From Melitaea cinxia (Eukaryota; Arthropoda; Insecta; Lepidoptera; Nymphalidae), in contig NC_059407.1 of NCBI RefSeq assembly GCF_905220565.1, positions 3,410,001 to 3,474,000 of the forward strand: a DNA stretch of 64,000 nt. Reading direction: 5' to 3'. The position numbers were made by a program, and so were the translations under genes. Below are positions 32,099 through 43,525 of the stretch, in pieces. The notes under the pieces were generated by a model that ran no database searches, was not told where the DNA came from, and worked only from the letters and a program-made list of their open reading frames with translations. Numbering within the stretch: the stretch's first letter is position 1; every line of letters begins with the position of its first letter.

Positions 32099-32421
32099 TG
32101 CTTGGGATTAATCTCAAAAATAGAATTAGAAACGAGACGTTCTGCGAGAGGACGAAAGTAATCGATTTAGCCAACAGAATTAGCAAGTTGAAGTGGAAGT
32201 GGGCTGGTCCGCAGGACCAATGGCTGTTAGAGTAGACGTGACCTGGTAGAGACCGCGTGTTGGCAAACGCAGTGTGGGACGTCCTCCGGCCCGCTGGACT
32301 GACGATCAACGTAAGATTGCCGGTGTGAACTGGATAAGGAGTGTGCAAAACTGGGATGTCTGGCGTGAACTTGGGGAGAGTCATGTCCAGCAGTGGACTG
32401 CAATAGGCTGAACTGGCTGAT
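32099..32421 (+). mobile_element. RTE 3' end fragment, 5'-truncated
   Basis: From TGCTTGGGATTAATCTC through AAGTTGAAGTGGAAGTGGGC and GGACGTCCTCCGGCCC to CAGCAGTGGACTGCAATAGG, parallel to the C-terminal coding end of 15340-16270. Stops and small indels break the frame. CTTAATA at 32092-32098 and 32422-32428 may be a short target duplication. Confidence 0.75.
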
Positions 32422-32429
32422 CTTAATAC

Positions 32430-33378
32430 AAAATTTTATATACGATTTTACCATCCTTATAGGTTAACAGAGTGAGCTACTTTCGCTTTCCTAACTAATA
32501 AACCAATATAAACTTGTATGGAGTAGTTTGGAATTTGGCATTAGTGGGAATTATTCGTCATTTACATTAAATTCAACATTTGCGTCCTAACTTAGTGCGT
32601 AGCCCGCATAGAAGTTACATCTGGTATTCTGAACAAAAGTACTCCTTGTACCGATTCAACTTGAAATTAAGTTACCTACTTTATTTATAGCGACCACAGA
32701 CCCTTCCGCTCCAGAAACATCACCTAGAACTTTGATTTTAACTAAAAAGAAATTAATTTATCTTTATAATTTGCAGAGCATAAGGCTGTATGTGTATATA
32801 TATCCTATTGTTTAACCACGTAAGTCCTGATCCTTTTCGTCAATTCAGATCTCAACATATGAAGTATAAGTGCTTTAAAAAAAGGAAAAATTGGGGAATT
32901 TTATTCTGTATTAACACAACAACATACATATATGTGTGTGTGTGTGTGTAAATTTAATAATATTTTCTAGGTTTTGAGAGGATTTAAAATCCGTGATAAA
33001 CTCCGAGATTATCGATAGACTTTCTTCACGGTTGGAAACAAATCAAAAGTAGTTCAAAATGTTTTTTCAGAAGTATAATAGCGACATTTCTTTTCAAAAC
33101 CACCCAACTTACTGAAAGTATCACATAAATTACATATGTATAGAATCGTTCTCGAATAAAATAACCAACAATGAATACCTTTTGGACTAGTCTGAAGTGG
33201 GGTCTCTTAGTATTTTATTTTATTTTCTTTTAGTATACACTACTACACAACAAACTAAAAATGAAATAAAAAAATATTCAAAAATAATATTTTCTTTCAA
33301 TAAGCAACTTTACTTTGTAGTTACATTTTGAAGTATATACGATATCTCAAAATATATAATATACTTTTTTATTTTACA
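32430..33378. other. No gene seen
   Basis: AT-rich, with a short (TG)n at about 32935-32948. Nothing else recognised. Confidence 0.5.
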
Positions 33379-33580
33379 CTAGCTGTGCCCGCGATTTCGT
33401 CCGTGTGGAATTTAACAAAAACTTATTGTTCACTTTGCAGAGTTATAAAATAAATAATTTTCATAACTCTACAAGTCATTTTTGTCCATCTGTCTGCCTG
33501 TCTGTCTATCTGTTGGTTCCGGCTAATCTCTGACGGTTAAACCAATTGTGACAGGACTTTCACTGGCAGATAGCTGATGT
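33379..33580 (-). mobile_element. Helitron-like family B copy
   Basis: CTAG at 33379-33382 is followed by CTGTGCCCGCGATTTCGTCC, the reverse complement of the family 3' end. Inside lie a CTGCCTGTCTGTC array and CTTTCACTGGCAGATAGCTG, matching 48905-48930. The right limit is unclear. Confidence 0.55.
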
Positions 33581-34214
33581 AATATTTATTTATTTATTAA
33601 TTAAGTTTAAGTTTTAACCAATTATTATTTCATAAAAGCTCTAAAAAAGTCATTACTTTATTATAGCTGATCATTATAAGCTAAAAAAAGCACAAATCAT
33701 CGATATAAAATTGATTCCACATTAAATTGTTTTAATGAAATTCGATAACTGCTTTTTATATTCAGCGAAAGATAAATGAAATAAATCAAAATTCTCAAAA
33801 TGCTTATTGTATTTACGACAAGCTCTGATCAAAAACGAATTAGCGTTATAGGATGTACGACAAGTTAGAGTATGAAAACACCTCGGATGACGTGAACCAG
33901 AGATTTTCCAAAGATTAATCTAACTCGTGTTTCTGTCATATTTTTAAGTGATCTAGTGGTCTTTATTGCAAAACTTCTTCATAAACAATATATTATATTG
34001 ACATTGATTCAAAATTAAAACCGTCAGATGGCAGCATTGCTGTATTTTCTCAATTTATATCTAACTAGTCTAGCCATAAATACTGTTACATAAAAACTTT
34101 TCTTTTTTCACCTTTTTAATTATTTTGAAATTGGGACACGTATATTATTTTAAAAACTTATTTCGATTTTGCACAATTTCACATATTTTTTCGTGTTCAT
34201 TATCAAATTACAAT
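33581..34214. other. No gene seen
   Basis: AT-rich sequence up to the mariner fragment. I did not find a terminal inverted repeat belonging to that fragment. Confidence 0.45.
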
Positions 34215-34550
34215 ATGGAATGGGGTGGTAAAGAAAATAGGATTGCAGTGATCGCCTTGTACAAAGTGACACTTCAAAAGCTTGGTATCAGCCGTATGTC
34301 CGTATATCGTACTATCAACAGATATAGCAACACTTCGTCTGTCGACGACCAGAAGAGATCGGGGCGGTCGCGTGTTGTTAGAACTACAAAGGCTGTTAAT
34401 GCTGTTAAAGACTTTGTCGAAACCCCATTAGGAAGCAAAAAATATTTTCGCGAGAAATAAAGATTCCCGCTAGGACTCTGTCGCGTATTATAAAACAAGA
34501 CGTGAAGCTCGGTACTTATCGCCGATATACAGATAGGATTGATTAGGTTT
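34215..34550 (+). pseudogene. mariner-type transposase, N-terminal fragment
   Basis: The reading frame from ATG 34215 gives the DNA-binding region of a mariner-like transposase: the helix-turn-helix wording GISRMSVYRTINRY, the linker KRSGRSRVVRT, then KAVNAVKDFV. A frameshift near 34455 breaks it. In the other frame IPARTLSRIIKQD and GTYRR continue the family pattern before a stop. The second helix-turn-helix is partial, and the whole DD(E/D) catalytic domain is missing, so it is inactive. A shorter-than-usual gap before GISRM suggests a deletion near the start. Confidence 0.8.
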
Positions 34551-35506
34551 ATATATAATTTTTATAATTAATTAATTTACAAATACAAAAGCAATAGTAC
34601 ATTTTTTAGTTGTGGATACCGGTAGAGCAAGCAACTATCTATAAAATAATATATATTTTGTGTGCAGAAATTGTGAGGTTTTTTTTTAAAGGGTGGCAAA
34701 CAATTTATCCTTAGCGTATTAATATATATGATAAACTTTTTATTATACATATTGATGTATAATAAAGAGTTCATCGTAAGCAATATTACAAAAAAAATGT
34801 TGATTTTCGTGCAAAATGTTAGGAATTCAGGGAATCCTCACTTCTTTCTTGTTCTTTTCTTTTCATTTTTTCTTTTTTCATTCCTCAGGGAAATTTTAAA
34901 AAGATTCATTTCTATTTTAAGCTTTACGAGGAACTAGTAGCTCTGTGACATAACTCCTAAACTTTGACGGCACAGTTTATTTAACATAACTAATACAGCA
35001 GTAACTAGAAGGAAAACGTTCTATATTTCTTTTCAAATATTTCGCACAAAATATGGCTCATTTCTTATTTTTAGATTTATTTTTAGTGAAACATGTGCTA
35101 GCTACGAGCCAAATACAGTTAAACACAAAATTCTTTTCTTCATTCCCTTGTACATTTATTATTTGAAATACGTCTTTGATGTTATTAAAGTTTATGGAAC
35201 AGTTTCCAACAATGCTTCTAAACCAGCACTTTTACAAACACTGCAATATATAAAATAAGTCGGGTTTCAGAATTTAACCCAGTTTTGTACAGCGATTAGG
35301 CATTCCCAGTTTCTCTCACGTTTCATTTTCATACATTCATATTAACTAATATTGTTACTCCTGCTCTTATGTCATGTGAGTCATTGCGCGATTTCTTTAC
35401 AGCCCATAACTTCACGCTAAACTGACTATTCAATAAATTAAACTGGGAGAGGATTTTCAAATTTTCATTGACAGCAAAAGTAAAGTTAAAGAAAGTTACA
35501 ATCTTA
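34551..35506. other. No gene seen
   Basis: AT-rich, with overlapping low-complexity ORFs at 34577-34937 that show no domain. Confidence 0.45.
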
Positions 35507-35518
35507 TCTATTATTTTT

Positions 35519-35869
35519 CGCTTCAGCCTATAATGTCCCATTGCTGGGCATAGGCCTCCTTCCCCATGTAGGAGAAGGATCAGAGCTTAATCCACCACGC
35601 TGCTCCAATGCGGATTGGCGAATATACTACTTACTACGAGTAACGATCGCTATCAGGTGTTAATGATAACAACCGGGACCGACAGCTTAACGTGCTCTCC
35701 GAGGCACGGTGACGAGACCCACAAGGACTGCACAAACACCCAGACCGCGGCAAACATCAGTATGGCCAATACAAATGTATGTCATGTGCGGGTATCGAAC
35801 CCACACCCTCTAGCGCAACAGCCACAAACCAGTGCTGTGACCGTTGCGCCAACGCGTCTCTCTCATTGG
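35519..35869 (-). mobile_element. Full-length tRNA-derived SINE with 12-bp target duplication
   Basis: On the minus strand: a tRNA-like head (TTGGCGCAACGGTCACAGCA, with B box region GGTATCGAACCC read on plus), the conserved body (GGCCATAC, GTGTTTGTGCAGTCC, CGTTAAGC, GTTGTTATCA), and the tail CTACATGGGGAAGGAGGCCT...GGCTGAAG. TCTATTATTTTT flanks it at 35507-35518 and 35870-35881. Confidence 0.88.
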
Positions 35870-35984
35870 TCTATTATTTTTATCAAATTAATTATTTAGA
35901 GAAATTGGCCCATCGATCACAGGAAATTAGATAATGTCACGTTCAAAATCCGAAATAGCCCGACTAGAAAAGTACCTCAATCTT

Positions 35985-36200
35985 TTTTTTTTTTTTTTAA
36001 TTTCATTAGGTCGGCAAACAAGCGTACGGCTCACCTGATGGTAAGCGATTACCTTAGCTTATAGACAGCTGCGACACCAAAAGCATCGCAAGCGCGTTGC
36101 CGACCCAATCCCCAATCCCCCCAGGAGCTCTGGTCACCTTACTCACCAACAGGAACTGCTTGAAAACAGTATTATTTTGCTGTGATCTGATCTTGAAAAT
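35985..36200 (-). repeat. Poly-A-tailed dispersed repeat, probably a LINE 3' end
   Basis: A T run at 35983-35998 (poly-A on the minus strand) is followed by CAAACAAGCGTACGGCTCAC and TGATGGTAAGCGATTACC. The same block, with CCCCAGGAGCTCTGGTCACC, occurs at 51045-51235. No ORF supports a family call. Confidence 0.6.
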
Positions 36201-36329
36201 ACTTGAGAGCAGTAATTGGTAGGAATGTGTATATGTATAAATGAACTGCTGCTCTCTAAGCCTCATATCATAAATTATTGAAACCAACCCGAAGATGCTA
36301 ACCTTAACCTAACCTACATTTTAGATATT

Positions 36330-36510
36330 TATTTATTTTATTCTTAAAGTACACCGATATACATACACATATAAAGAAAGATACAATACAAGATGTACCA
36401 AGGCGATCTTATCGCTGAAAAGCGATTTCTTCCAGGTAACTTTTTAGCACAGAACATGATACAGTGACATACACACACACAGTGACAGTGCACATATTGA
36501 GGAAGTAAAA
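36330..36510. repeat. LINE 3'-UTR-like repeat
   Basis: AAGGCGATCTTATCGCTGAA and AGCGATTTCTTCCAGGTAAC match blocks at 17600-17660 and 59876-59935. The 59.8-kb copy joins a LINE-like coding end, which suggests that this is the same LINE family. Confidence 0.5.
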
Positions 36511-37137
36511 AATTAATAATAAATAACCTTCAACCAATGGTTTACACATTTTTTATAGACTAAATATAACTTTTTTGTTTTTAATTTGAGTAGACACTAT
36601 TTTTGCTGAAAGTGTTTTGCAACACCGTAACCAATGACCGCATAACCGTGTCCAATGAATAAACATAATCTTAATTATAATATTATTATTATACAAATTA
36701 TGATAATACATTTTTTACATTTGGAAATTGTGCCACACTCCCAATCCGTAACTGTATCTACACAATGCATTTTATTTATCTTTTACGATTTCAATGGGTA
36801 AATATAGTATACGGTTAACAAAATAAATGTATCATATTCCTAAAAAGATATTTTTGTGATAACCATATAGAAAAATAAAACAATTTCATTTATGAGTGCA
36901 GCGGTGGACGAATAATTCTTATCTACTGCAATGTGTTATAAAACCACAATGAATGAATGAGTGCAATAAAAAGACAAATACATATTCAGTTTTATGTGTT
37001 CATACTTAGTTTTATTAACATTGAGTAATGAATTTAATAGCTCGATTCGAATATGTAGACTGGTTGATAGTACCTCAAAAATATTCTAATTTGTTATACA
37101 AAGTATATTAAAATAATATATAAGATTAATGTATATA
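36511..37137. other. No gene seen
   Basis: AT-rich non-coding DNA. Confidence 0.5.
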
Positions 37138-37207
37138 CGATTCAATCTGTAATATCCCACTGCTAGGCATAGGCCTCTTTCTCTATGTAGAAGAAGGGTT
37201 GGAACTA
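37138..37207 (-). repeat. tRNA-SINE 3' tail fragment
   Basis: CTGTAATATCCCACTGCTAG, CATAGGCCTCTTTCTC and TATGTAGAAGAAGGGTT match the end of the SINE. Only about 70 bases remain. Confidence 0.7.
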
Positions 37208-37974
37208 AGTTCACGTTAATTTGCAACTTTACTAGTTGACTAACATACAATCATATTTCCTTTTTTATTATAAGACACACACACTTTCCACGAATTCACT
37301 TTACCACTTTTGACTTTATCAAAGTAAAACGTGGCCAGTCCATTTAGAAATATCTATTATAAATAGCAATCCTATTCTAAGAGAATTTTATTTATTTATT
37401 TATTTACTTATTTATTTCATTTGGACAAATAGTAGTTGCTACATTACAATTTTCACATAAAAACTATAGGTAGGTACTACAATTAAGCTTAAATGCGCAA
37501 CATTTTAAATTGTCACAACATGCATAAAAAGAGATGTAACACTAGTATTATTAAAATATTATATCTACAAATTGAAACTCAGATGAGTATAATTAAAAAT
37601 AGATGTAGTAAATTGAAAATAAACATAAACAGCATATATATCTTCGATATACTGGATATGGTAGAGAATTTTTTTAGGTTAGTTCTGGCAAGCGGCTGAT
37701 GCTACATTTTCATATATATCAAATCTGACAAATCTTTCTAATACTCTTTACACACACGAATCACGCCAAAAATAAACGAAAATACATAGTATACAAGACT
37801 AAAATGCATAATAGCTCATCTTAAATGTATGCATACTCTCTATATTTATTTTAGTCAATCAGGCCATCGATCTGTATGTGATTAATCTAACGGTAACTAA
37901 ATAAATGTTCAAGTTTCAGAGACATCATATTAATGCGAAGTTTGATACAACGTGATATTCTACTGATCCATGTA
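37208..37974. other. No supported gene
   Basis: AT-rich. TTTATTTATTTATTTACTTA at 37386-37420 looks like a LINE tail repeat. The ORF at 37493-37699 is not recognisable. Confidence 0.4.
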
Positions 37975-39250
37975 AAGTGCTATGCTTGCTATTTGCTGGA
38001 ATGCAGTAGGTGGCAATTCCATCAGCCGTAAAATGATCCATCCTATCATAGACTACGTTGTTACTGTCATAACTCATATTTTTAACCAATCCTTTGACGC
38101 TACAATTATTCGCCTTCTAAAAAAAAACCTACTACATCTGTTTTTTCCCAATATCGCCCAATTTCAATCTTGTCTTTTTTGTCAAAGGTAGTATCTTGCA
38201 CATTAGCAATTATCATAATTCCTTCCCTTTAATAATCTCTTAAATCCGTATCACTCCAGTTTTTATAAGGGTCATAGCACGGTTACAGAACTCGTGAAAA
38301 TCTCTGATGACATCAGACACGCAATAGACGAGGGTAAACTTAAAGCCTTGGCTTTACTAGACTTTAGTAATGCCTTTAATACTGTTGACTACGATATATT
38401 GTTGTCTGTGTTAGATTTCTTTAATATATCTCCATCGGTGATTGACTGGTTTCACAGTTACTTGCATGGGCGTCGGTAGCGTTTGCAAGTCGAAGATACT
38501 TTTTCAAACGTGGCTAACATTACTGCTGGCGTATCGCAAGCTATCGCGTTGTCATCTCTCCTATTTTCGTTGTTTATCGATTCTAACAATAAAAAAAAAT
38601 CTTCTCTCTATTTCCTTTACGCAAACGATCATCAAATATACAACCATTCTAAGCTGGCTGATCTATCTACAAGTATAAAATTACAGAATAATTACTCGAA
38701 CAATATTTTAAAATGGCGTAAAACATTCAGGTTAAAAGTATAGTATGTATAGTATACAGTTTTCTACCGTACTGACTCCGGACAAAAACTGAATATGTTT
38801 TATTTGTGAAGTAAGGTAATTAGATAATCTGAGTTCTTCTAGAATGTAGGAACACCTACAAGAGCTTGTAGTCAAATTTTGAATAAGTACAAATATCAAT
38901 CTATTATCACTTACTATAATTTATATAATATTTGCACAAATTTGATCTATCTTTAAATTGACGGAGTTACAGATTTTTGATCCGATACGGGCCCAATTTT
39001 TCTACAATACACCGTTAAAGCAATTACTTGTCCCATTACACCAGAACAGTCGTACGTACTCATCCTAAGCTAAAGGAAAATTGTATCGCTGAGAATTTTC
39101 TTTATCAAAGAATATTGTTAATCGTGAACATTTCCTTAAATGGCGTCATATTCATGTCAATTTACGTCTTGTGAGAAATTCAAAGAAATTTTCTGCTCGT
39201 TACTGCCGAGATGTCTGATATCACTTGCGAAATTAAAACAAGGCTTTGCT
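37975..39250 (+). pseudogene. Dead Jockey/CR1-group LINE reverse transcriptase
   Basis: Reading across shifts on the plus strand gives a degraded RT: VVTVITHIFNQSFD near 38065, GFYKGHSTVTELVKISDDI near 38265, then ALLDFSNAFNTVDYDILLSVL with ISPSVIDWFHSYLHGRR to 38476, a stop, and in frame VEDTFSNVANITAGVSQAIA and LSSLLFSLFI. The catalytic box reads YANDHQIY where YADD is expected, and the GVPQGS motif has become GVSQAI, so it is inactive. Downstream, RTHPKL near 39050 probably belongs to the end of the ORF. The order of motifs fits a Jockey or CR1-like LINE and not the RTE elements of this window. The ends are not defined. Confidence 0.78.
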
Positions 39251-40221
39251 ATATTACAACAATAATATATAATATATATAATCGCTAATATTTGTAACAA
39301 TTATATTCTGTATGTGTATAGAATATTACACAAAACGTCGTGTATGTTCTTGCATGTACAATTATACGTACCTATGTAATTCAGAAAGTATGCTTCATTT
39401 TAAATATAAGACAAACACAACACAAAGTATACGTGTCATAAGCAGTTTTAGCGCTAAACCCAAATAAATAAAATGTATAAGAAAACGTATGAAGAAGTCT
39501 AAAAATAAATATCTGTATATCAGTCTATTTTTACTGTGTGATGTGTATTTGCTGGGCTTGGACATCTTTCTTCATGTAGGAGAAGACTCGGAATTTATTT
39601 ATTTTTTCATTTATTTCATAATAGTAATTTACATAGGTATAAAAGTAAGGCGTGTCGATAAAAAAAAAAACTAAATATTGTGACTAATATCGATTATTTC
39701 CCATTATATTGCTTTTTTGTACCATTTAGGGACTTAAATAAAATAAATAAAAGTGAAATCATCGAATTGTTGACCTCAAATATTATAATAGTGACATTTT
39801 CTAGTCTTTGAATTATTACAGTTACGACTTTAATGGAATATCATAATATATTATAATGTTTGCGATCAGTTCATCATAGAACTTACGATATTTCTCGAAC
39901 ATTACTATCTATTGTTATATCAAAGTCCAGTAAAATTTCAACCATGATGGAAAAATAACCATGATGGATAAATATGACACAAAGGCATTTGGTACGTCTT
40001 AGCACACGTTAGGTCATAAACATTATTAATGGTCAAGAAAACAATAATTATAGTCGTTAATGAAGTAAGACAAACGCTACTTTGTAATCAATTTAATGAT
40101 CTCTACGTAAATCTAAGTATAGGTACTAGTAAATACATAATTATCAATACCATGATGGCGCGTTTGTGACAGTAACGGGCTGTATATACAGGCCATGCAG
40201 CTATTTGGGGGTTGAGTGTTT
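39251..40221. other. No gene; one SINE-tail scrap
   Basis: At 39548-39590, TGCTGGGCTTGGACATCTTTC and CATGTAGGAGAAGACTCGG resemble the SINE tail. The rest is AT-rich without a recognisable feature. Confidence 0.4.
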
Positions 40222-40615
40222 TTAACCGACTTCAAAAAAGGAGGAGGTTCTCGACTGCTTTTTAATGTATAAACCGATTTTAATTATTCTTTTTTAATCG
40301 AAAGATGGTACTTGTCATATTGTCAGATTTAAATTTAATCAAGATCTGACAAGTACTTTCAAATTATATCTAATAATGAGTATTTACTTAACTATTATTT
40401 CTTCAACCCACGTTGTATTATACCTCATAACTTTTTACTGGTTAGACTGAATTTGATGATTGTTTTAATCGAATGCTGATGTTTATCATGTGATCCCATT
40501 TAAATTTGATTGAGATCTGATGACTACTTTTTGAAGAATGTTTGATAACGCAAATTTACTCGACTATTTTTTCGTCTACCTATGTTGTATTACTTGTCGA
40601 TGTAATTGAAGTCAC
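40222..40615 (+). mobile_element. AACCGACTTCA-family element with two internal modules
   Basis: It begins AACCGACTTCAAAAAAGGAGG and ends CGATGTAATTGAAGTCAC. The interior repeats a ~170-bp module twice: TTTTAATCGAAAG/TGCTG, CATTTAAATTTGATTGAGAT, CTGAT, TAATGAGTATTTACTT-like, TTCGTCTACC-like. The right terminal base pairs are slightly decayed. Confidence 0.6.
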
Positions 40616-40970
40616 AGGATTTCAGCACTTCGTATACAGCGTTAATTTCATTTTATATTAAAAATGTGCTTTGTGAAATTAAATATTTTCAACAATTATA
40701 ACATATAGTTATAATTGGCGCGAACTTGGTGTGTTAGCATATAGTTAACGTTTTGAGGAATAAATAAAACAAATCTACGAAACAAGAAAAAACATTTTAA
40801 GTAACAGTAATTATCCTTTTTAAATTATAATACAATATTAACCTAAGAACACAATCATTTTTGAACGTAATTACTGAAGGAAATAAACAATACTCTCCAA
40901 AAAGTTTGTAAAACATTCTGAACTTAAGGTTTTCAACTTTTCAATGCGTGATTTAAACGCCGGTAAGTTT

Positions 40971-43085
40971 TTACCTCCTCACTCGACACAAAGCCAATGG
41001 TTCGCATCCACTGCACCGTCTGGGTTTGTATGGGACGCAGTTTTCCTCACCTCTGCAGATATGGTCTTTGCATACGTTCGAATCTTGGAGACAGGACCGA
41101 TACGCTGGAAGAAAAGTTAAAATTTAATAAGGTAAAATAGCTTTAATAAATTGAGATAACTAATACTTTAATTAATGTTGTTATAGAATTAACAAAGTTT
41201 TGTTTCCCGTTGAACTATAACTTTATTTTGATTGTAACAATTTATTTGAAAATTTTGTGTAAGAAATTATAAGAATTAAAACTAAAATGATATACGACAC
41301 CGCGTCTCCGACACGGTCAGTCGGAGACGCGGGTTCGAATCCCGCTGGAGCGGCCACGTTCCATAGCTTAATTGGCTAGAGCGCCGACACGGTCAATCGG
41401 AGACGCGGGTTCAAATCCCGCTGGAGCGGTCAATTTTTGATATGATATTCAAAAATGTTTAAAATGATATAAATTAAAATTCTTTATTATATTTATGTTT
41501 AGTAATCCAACTGTAGTTAAGTTTAACCATGAAACACATACATTGACGAATCAATGAAAACAAAACAATATACACACACATATGCACAAACGTGTGTGTG
41601 TACTTATTACATGTGTTTGTTTACATTTACATACTAATTTACAAAATATTATAATCCAAGGATCTTGGTTTATCGTCTTTATGATTATATAAATTATTAT
41701 AAAATACATCTAAATAAATTTAATTATTATATTTAGCATAAAGATGACTAAATTATAATTGAAATATATTTTGTTGCGATGGTACTAACGATAATAAATT
41801 CGTAGCCGTAGATAAATAAAACTAAGCAACAGCAAGGTCTTTCATTTTGGTTTTGCTGACATGTTTGAATATTACGAAAATAATGGATTTATTTATATCA
41901 AACAGTAACTCTTATTCTATTTCAGCTCTATGCAAGGAATTAACTTTGGGTGTTGCGAAACCGTCACAAAAATGAATCGTAACGTGATTTTAGCTACAAA
42001 TCAGGCTATAAATAAGGGACACTAGGATACGCTTCATGCTGTAATATCCCACTGCTGGGCATAGGCCTCTTTCCCCATCTAGGAGAAGGATTAGAACTTA
42101 AGCCACCACGCTGCTCCAATGCGGGTTGGTGAATGGTGTACTATGAGTAAAAATCGCTATCAGGTGTACATGATAACAACCGAGACCGATTGCTTAGCGT
42201 GCTCTTCGAAGCACGGATGGGAGACCCCACAAGGACTGCACAAACAAACAAAGGCAAAAATCTGTATAGCCAATACAAATGTTTGAGGATCGAACCCGCA
42301 ACCGCAAGTGCAACAATCACAAACCAGTGCTGTGACCGTTGCGCCAACGCGTCGACTCTAGGGTGTATACTAAATATATTTGATTGATGATGATGATGAT
42401 GATGATTACGTCATTTTTTTTCGGATTCAAAAAGATTGATGATTTTGAAGCAAGAATCTTTTTAATTTTTATAATTTACTTACTGTCTATACATTCTCCA
42501 TCAAAACAGCAACCTCCACAGCACTGCTCATGATGGGCACACTGAGAAATAAACTGAGTTAGATCACAAACAAAATAAGTATTTAATTTTTTTATTTATT
42601 TATTTACTGTTTCATATTAGCAGCTACACATTCTGCGCATTTTCAGATGACTGACAATTAATTGATGTTCTTCACTATGAGTCATAGCGCAATGTTTTAT
42701 ATAGAGTCAAAAATAATACTATAAGTACAATAGGTATATAATATATAGTCCAAATAGTATATAGTCCAAACATTATCGTTTTGTATTAAATATACGATAT
42801 TTTAGAACTATTACAAAATATTGCTAATTTAAAAAAAATTAAGAAATAAAAACAGAACGAAACGTAAACATTTTTAAATTTCGAATTAATCATTTCAAAA
42901 CTTGAATCGCTATTTTTTGTTCATTCAAAATAAGGAACTACATTTAATTTGAATAAACGATTCATTTAAAAACCAATACAATATTTAAATATGACAGTTA
43001 CCAGTTTCCCGCCAACATTGCAGTCCTGACACATTGCGATCGACACGAGAACGAACAAAACAAGTAACTGTAAACTCGCGCGCAT
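40971..43085 (-). CDS. Secreted cysteine-rich small protein, three coding exons
   Basis: Exons on the minus strand: 43085-43002 (84 nt), 42541-42484 (58 nt) and 41104-40971 (134 nt), together 92 codons with the stop. Donors are CTG|GTAACT and ACA|GTAAGT; acceptors are TTTATTTCTCAG and TTTTCTTCCAG; the phases (0 and 1) fit. The product has 91 residues. It has a signal peptide (MRASLQLLVLFVLVSIAMC), probably cut before QDC, then 14 cysteines in 72 residues, starting C-x6-C-x5-CC-x2-CC-x4-C and ending SGCEPLALCRVRR. An even number and close spacing suggest seven disulfides in an extracellular protein; the first block recalls a cystine-knot spacing. I do not recognise the family and assign no function. 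It is the only host gene I can support here. Intron 2 carries a SINE and tRNA-like units. No clear AATAAA follows the stop. Confidence 0.8.
41300..41440 (+). repeat. Two tRNA-like SINE units with a perfect 13-bp hairpin
   Basis: Unit 2 (about 41354-41440) is a tRNA-like head: CATAGCTTAATTGGCTAGAG (A box region), GACACGGTCAATCGG, B box GGGTTCAAATCCC, then tail TCAATTTTTGATATGATATT. Unit 1 has the same B box (GGGTTCGAATCCC), but its 5' half is replaced by the inverted copy of its 3' half. A 13-bp stem (41300-41312 with 41320-41332) results, around the loop ACGGTCA. It is not a working tRNA gene. It lies in intron 2 of the cysteine-rich gene. Confidence 0.65.
42031..42352 (-). mobile_element. 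tRNA-derived SINE in intron 2
   Basis: Minus-strand copy of the 51650-51997 family. The tail CTGTAATATCCCACTGCTGG is at the left, and the tRNA-like head (GGATCGAACCC region; TGCGCCAACGCGTCG) at the right. Small deletions remove part of the ACATGACAAACATTTG block. No clear target duplication. Confidence 0.82.
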
Positions 43086-43138
43086 CGCTGGAGATTCACA
43101 AAATAATGTACGAATAGTATTCACGTGATAATAGTGAC

Positions 43139-43143
43139 ACTGA
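43139..43143 (-). promoter_or_regulatory. Possible arthropod initiator for the cysteine-rich gene
   Basis: TCAGT on the minus strand, 54 bases upstream of the ATG, matches the arthropod Inr consensus TCAGT. I see no TATA box about 30 bases further up. The five bases alone are weak evidence. Confidence 0.25.
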
Positions 43144-43288
43144 TATCGACTACCGTTCTCGTACCGTTACTCGGCTGTCATGAATTACTGTAAAGATCTA
43201 CGCATACTTCAGTCATTCGCTAGAGCTAGACTATAATTATGTTAGCGTTACAAAAATTAAATGATCGTCAAAAATTGCGTCATTTTTA

Positions 43289-43525
43289 ACTGACTTCAAT
43301 AAAGGAAGAGGTTCTCAACTCACCGATTTTTTTTTGCGTGTATTATTACCTCATAACTGAAAAATTGGTACCGATTTTGATGACTCATTTATTTATCGAA
43401 AGCTTTAGGTACTTGGCGTGTCATGGTTCATGATAATGAGTATTTAGTTGATTACTTTGTATTAGGTACCTGTTGATCTAAACTGAACTCGATTTTTTTG
43501 GTTTGTGAGCAAACAAAATTATTTT
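43289..43525 (+). repeat. AACCGACTTCA-family piece
   Basis: AACTGACTTCAATAAAGGAAG, TACCGATTTTGATGACTCAT, AATGAGTATTTAGTTGATTAC and GTTTGTGAGCAAACAAAATTAT follow the family order with mutations. The ends are decayed. Confidence 0.55.

Noticed and set aside
41300..41440. Two real tRNA genes in tandem
   Set aside because: The anticodon loops lack the usual T before the anticodon, acceptor stems do not pair well, one unit lacks its 5' half, and a SINE-type tail follows. tRNA-derived repeats are the better reading.
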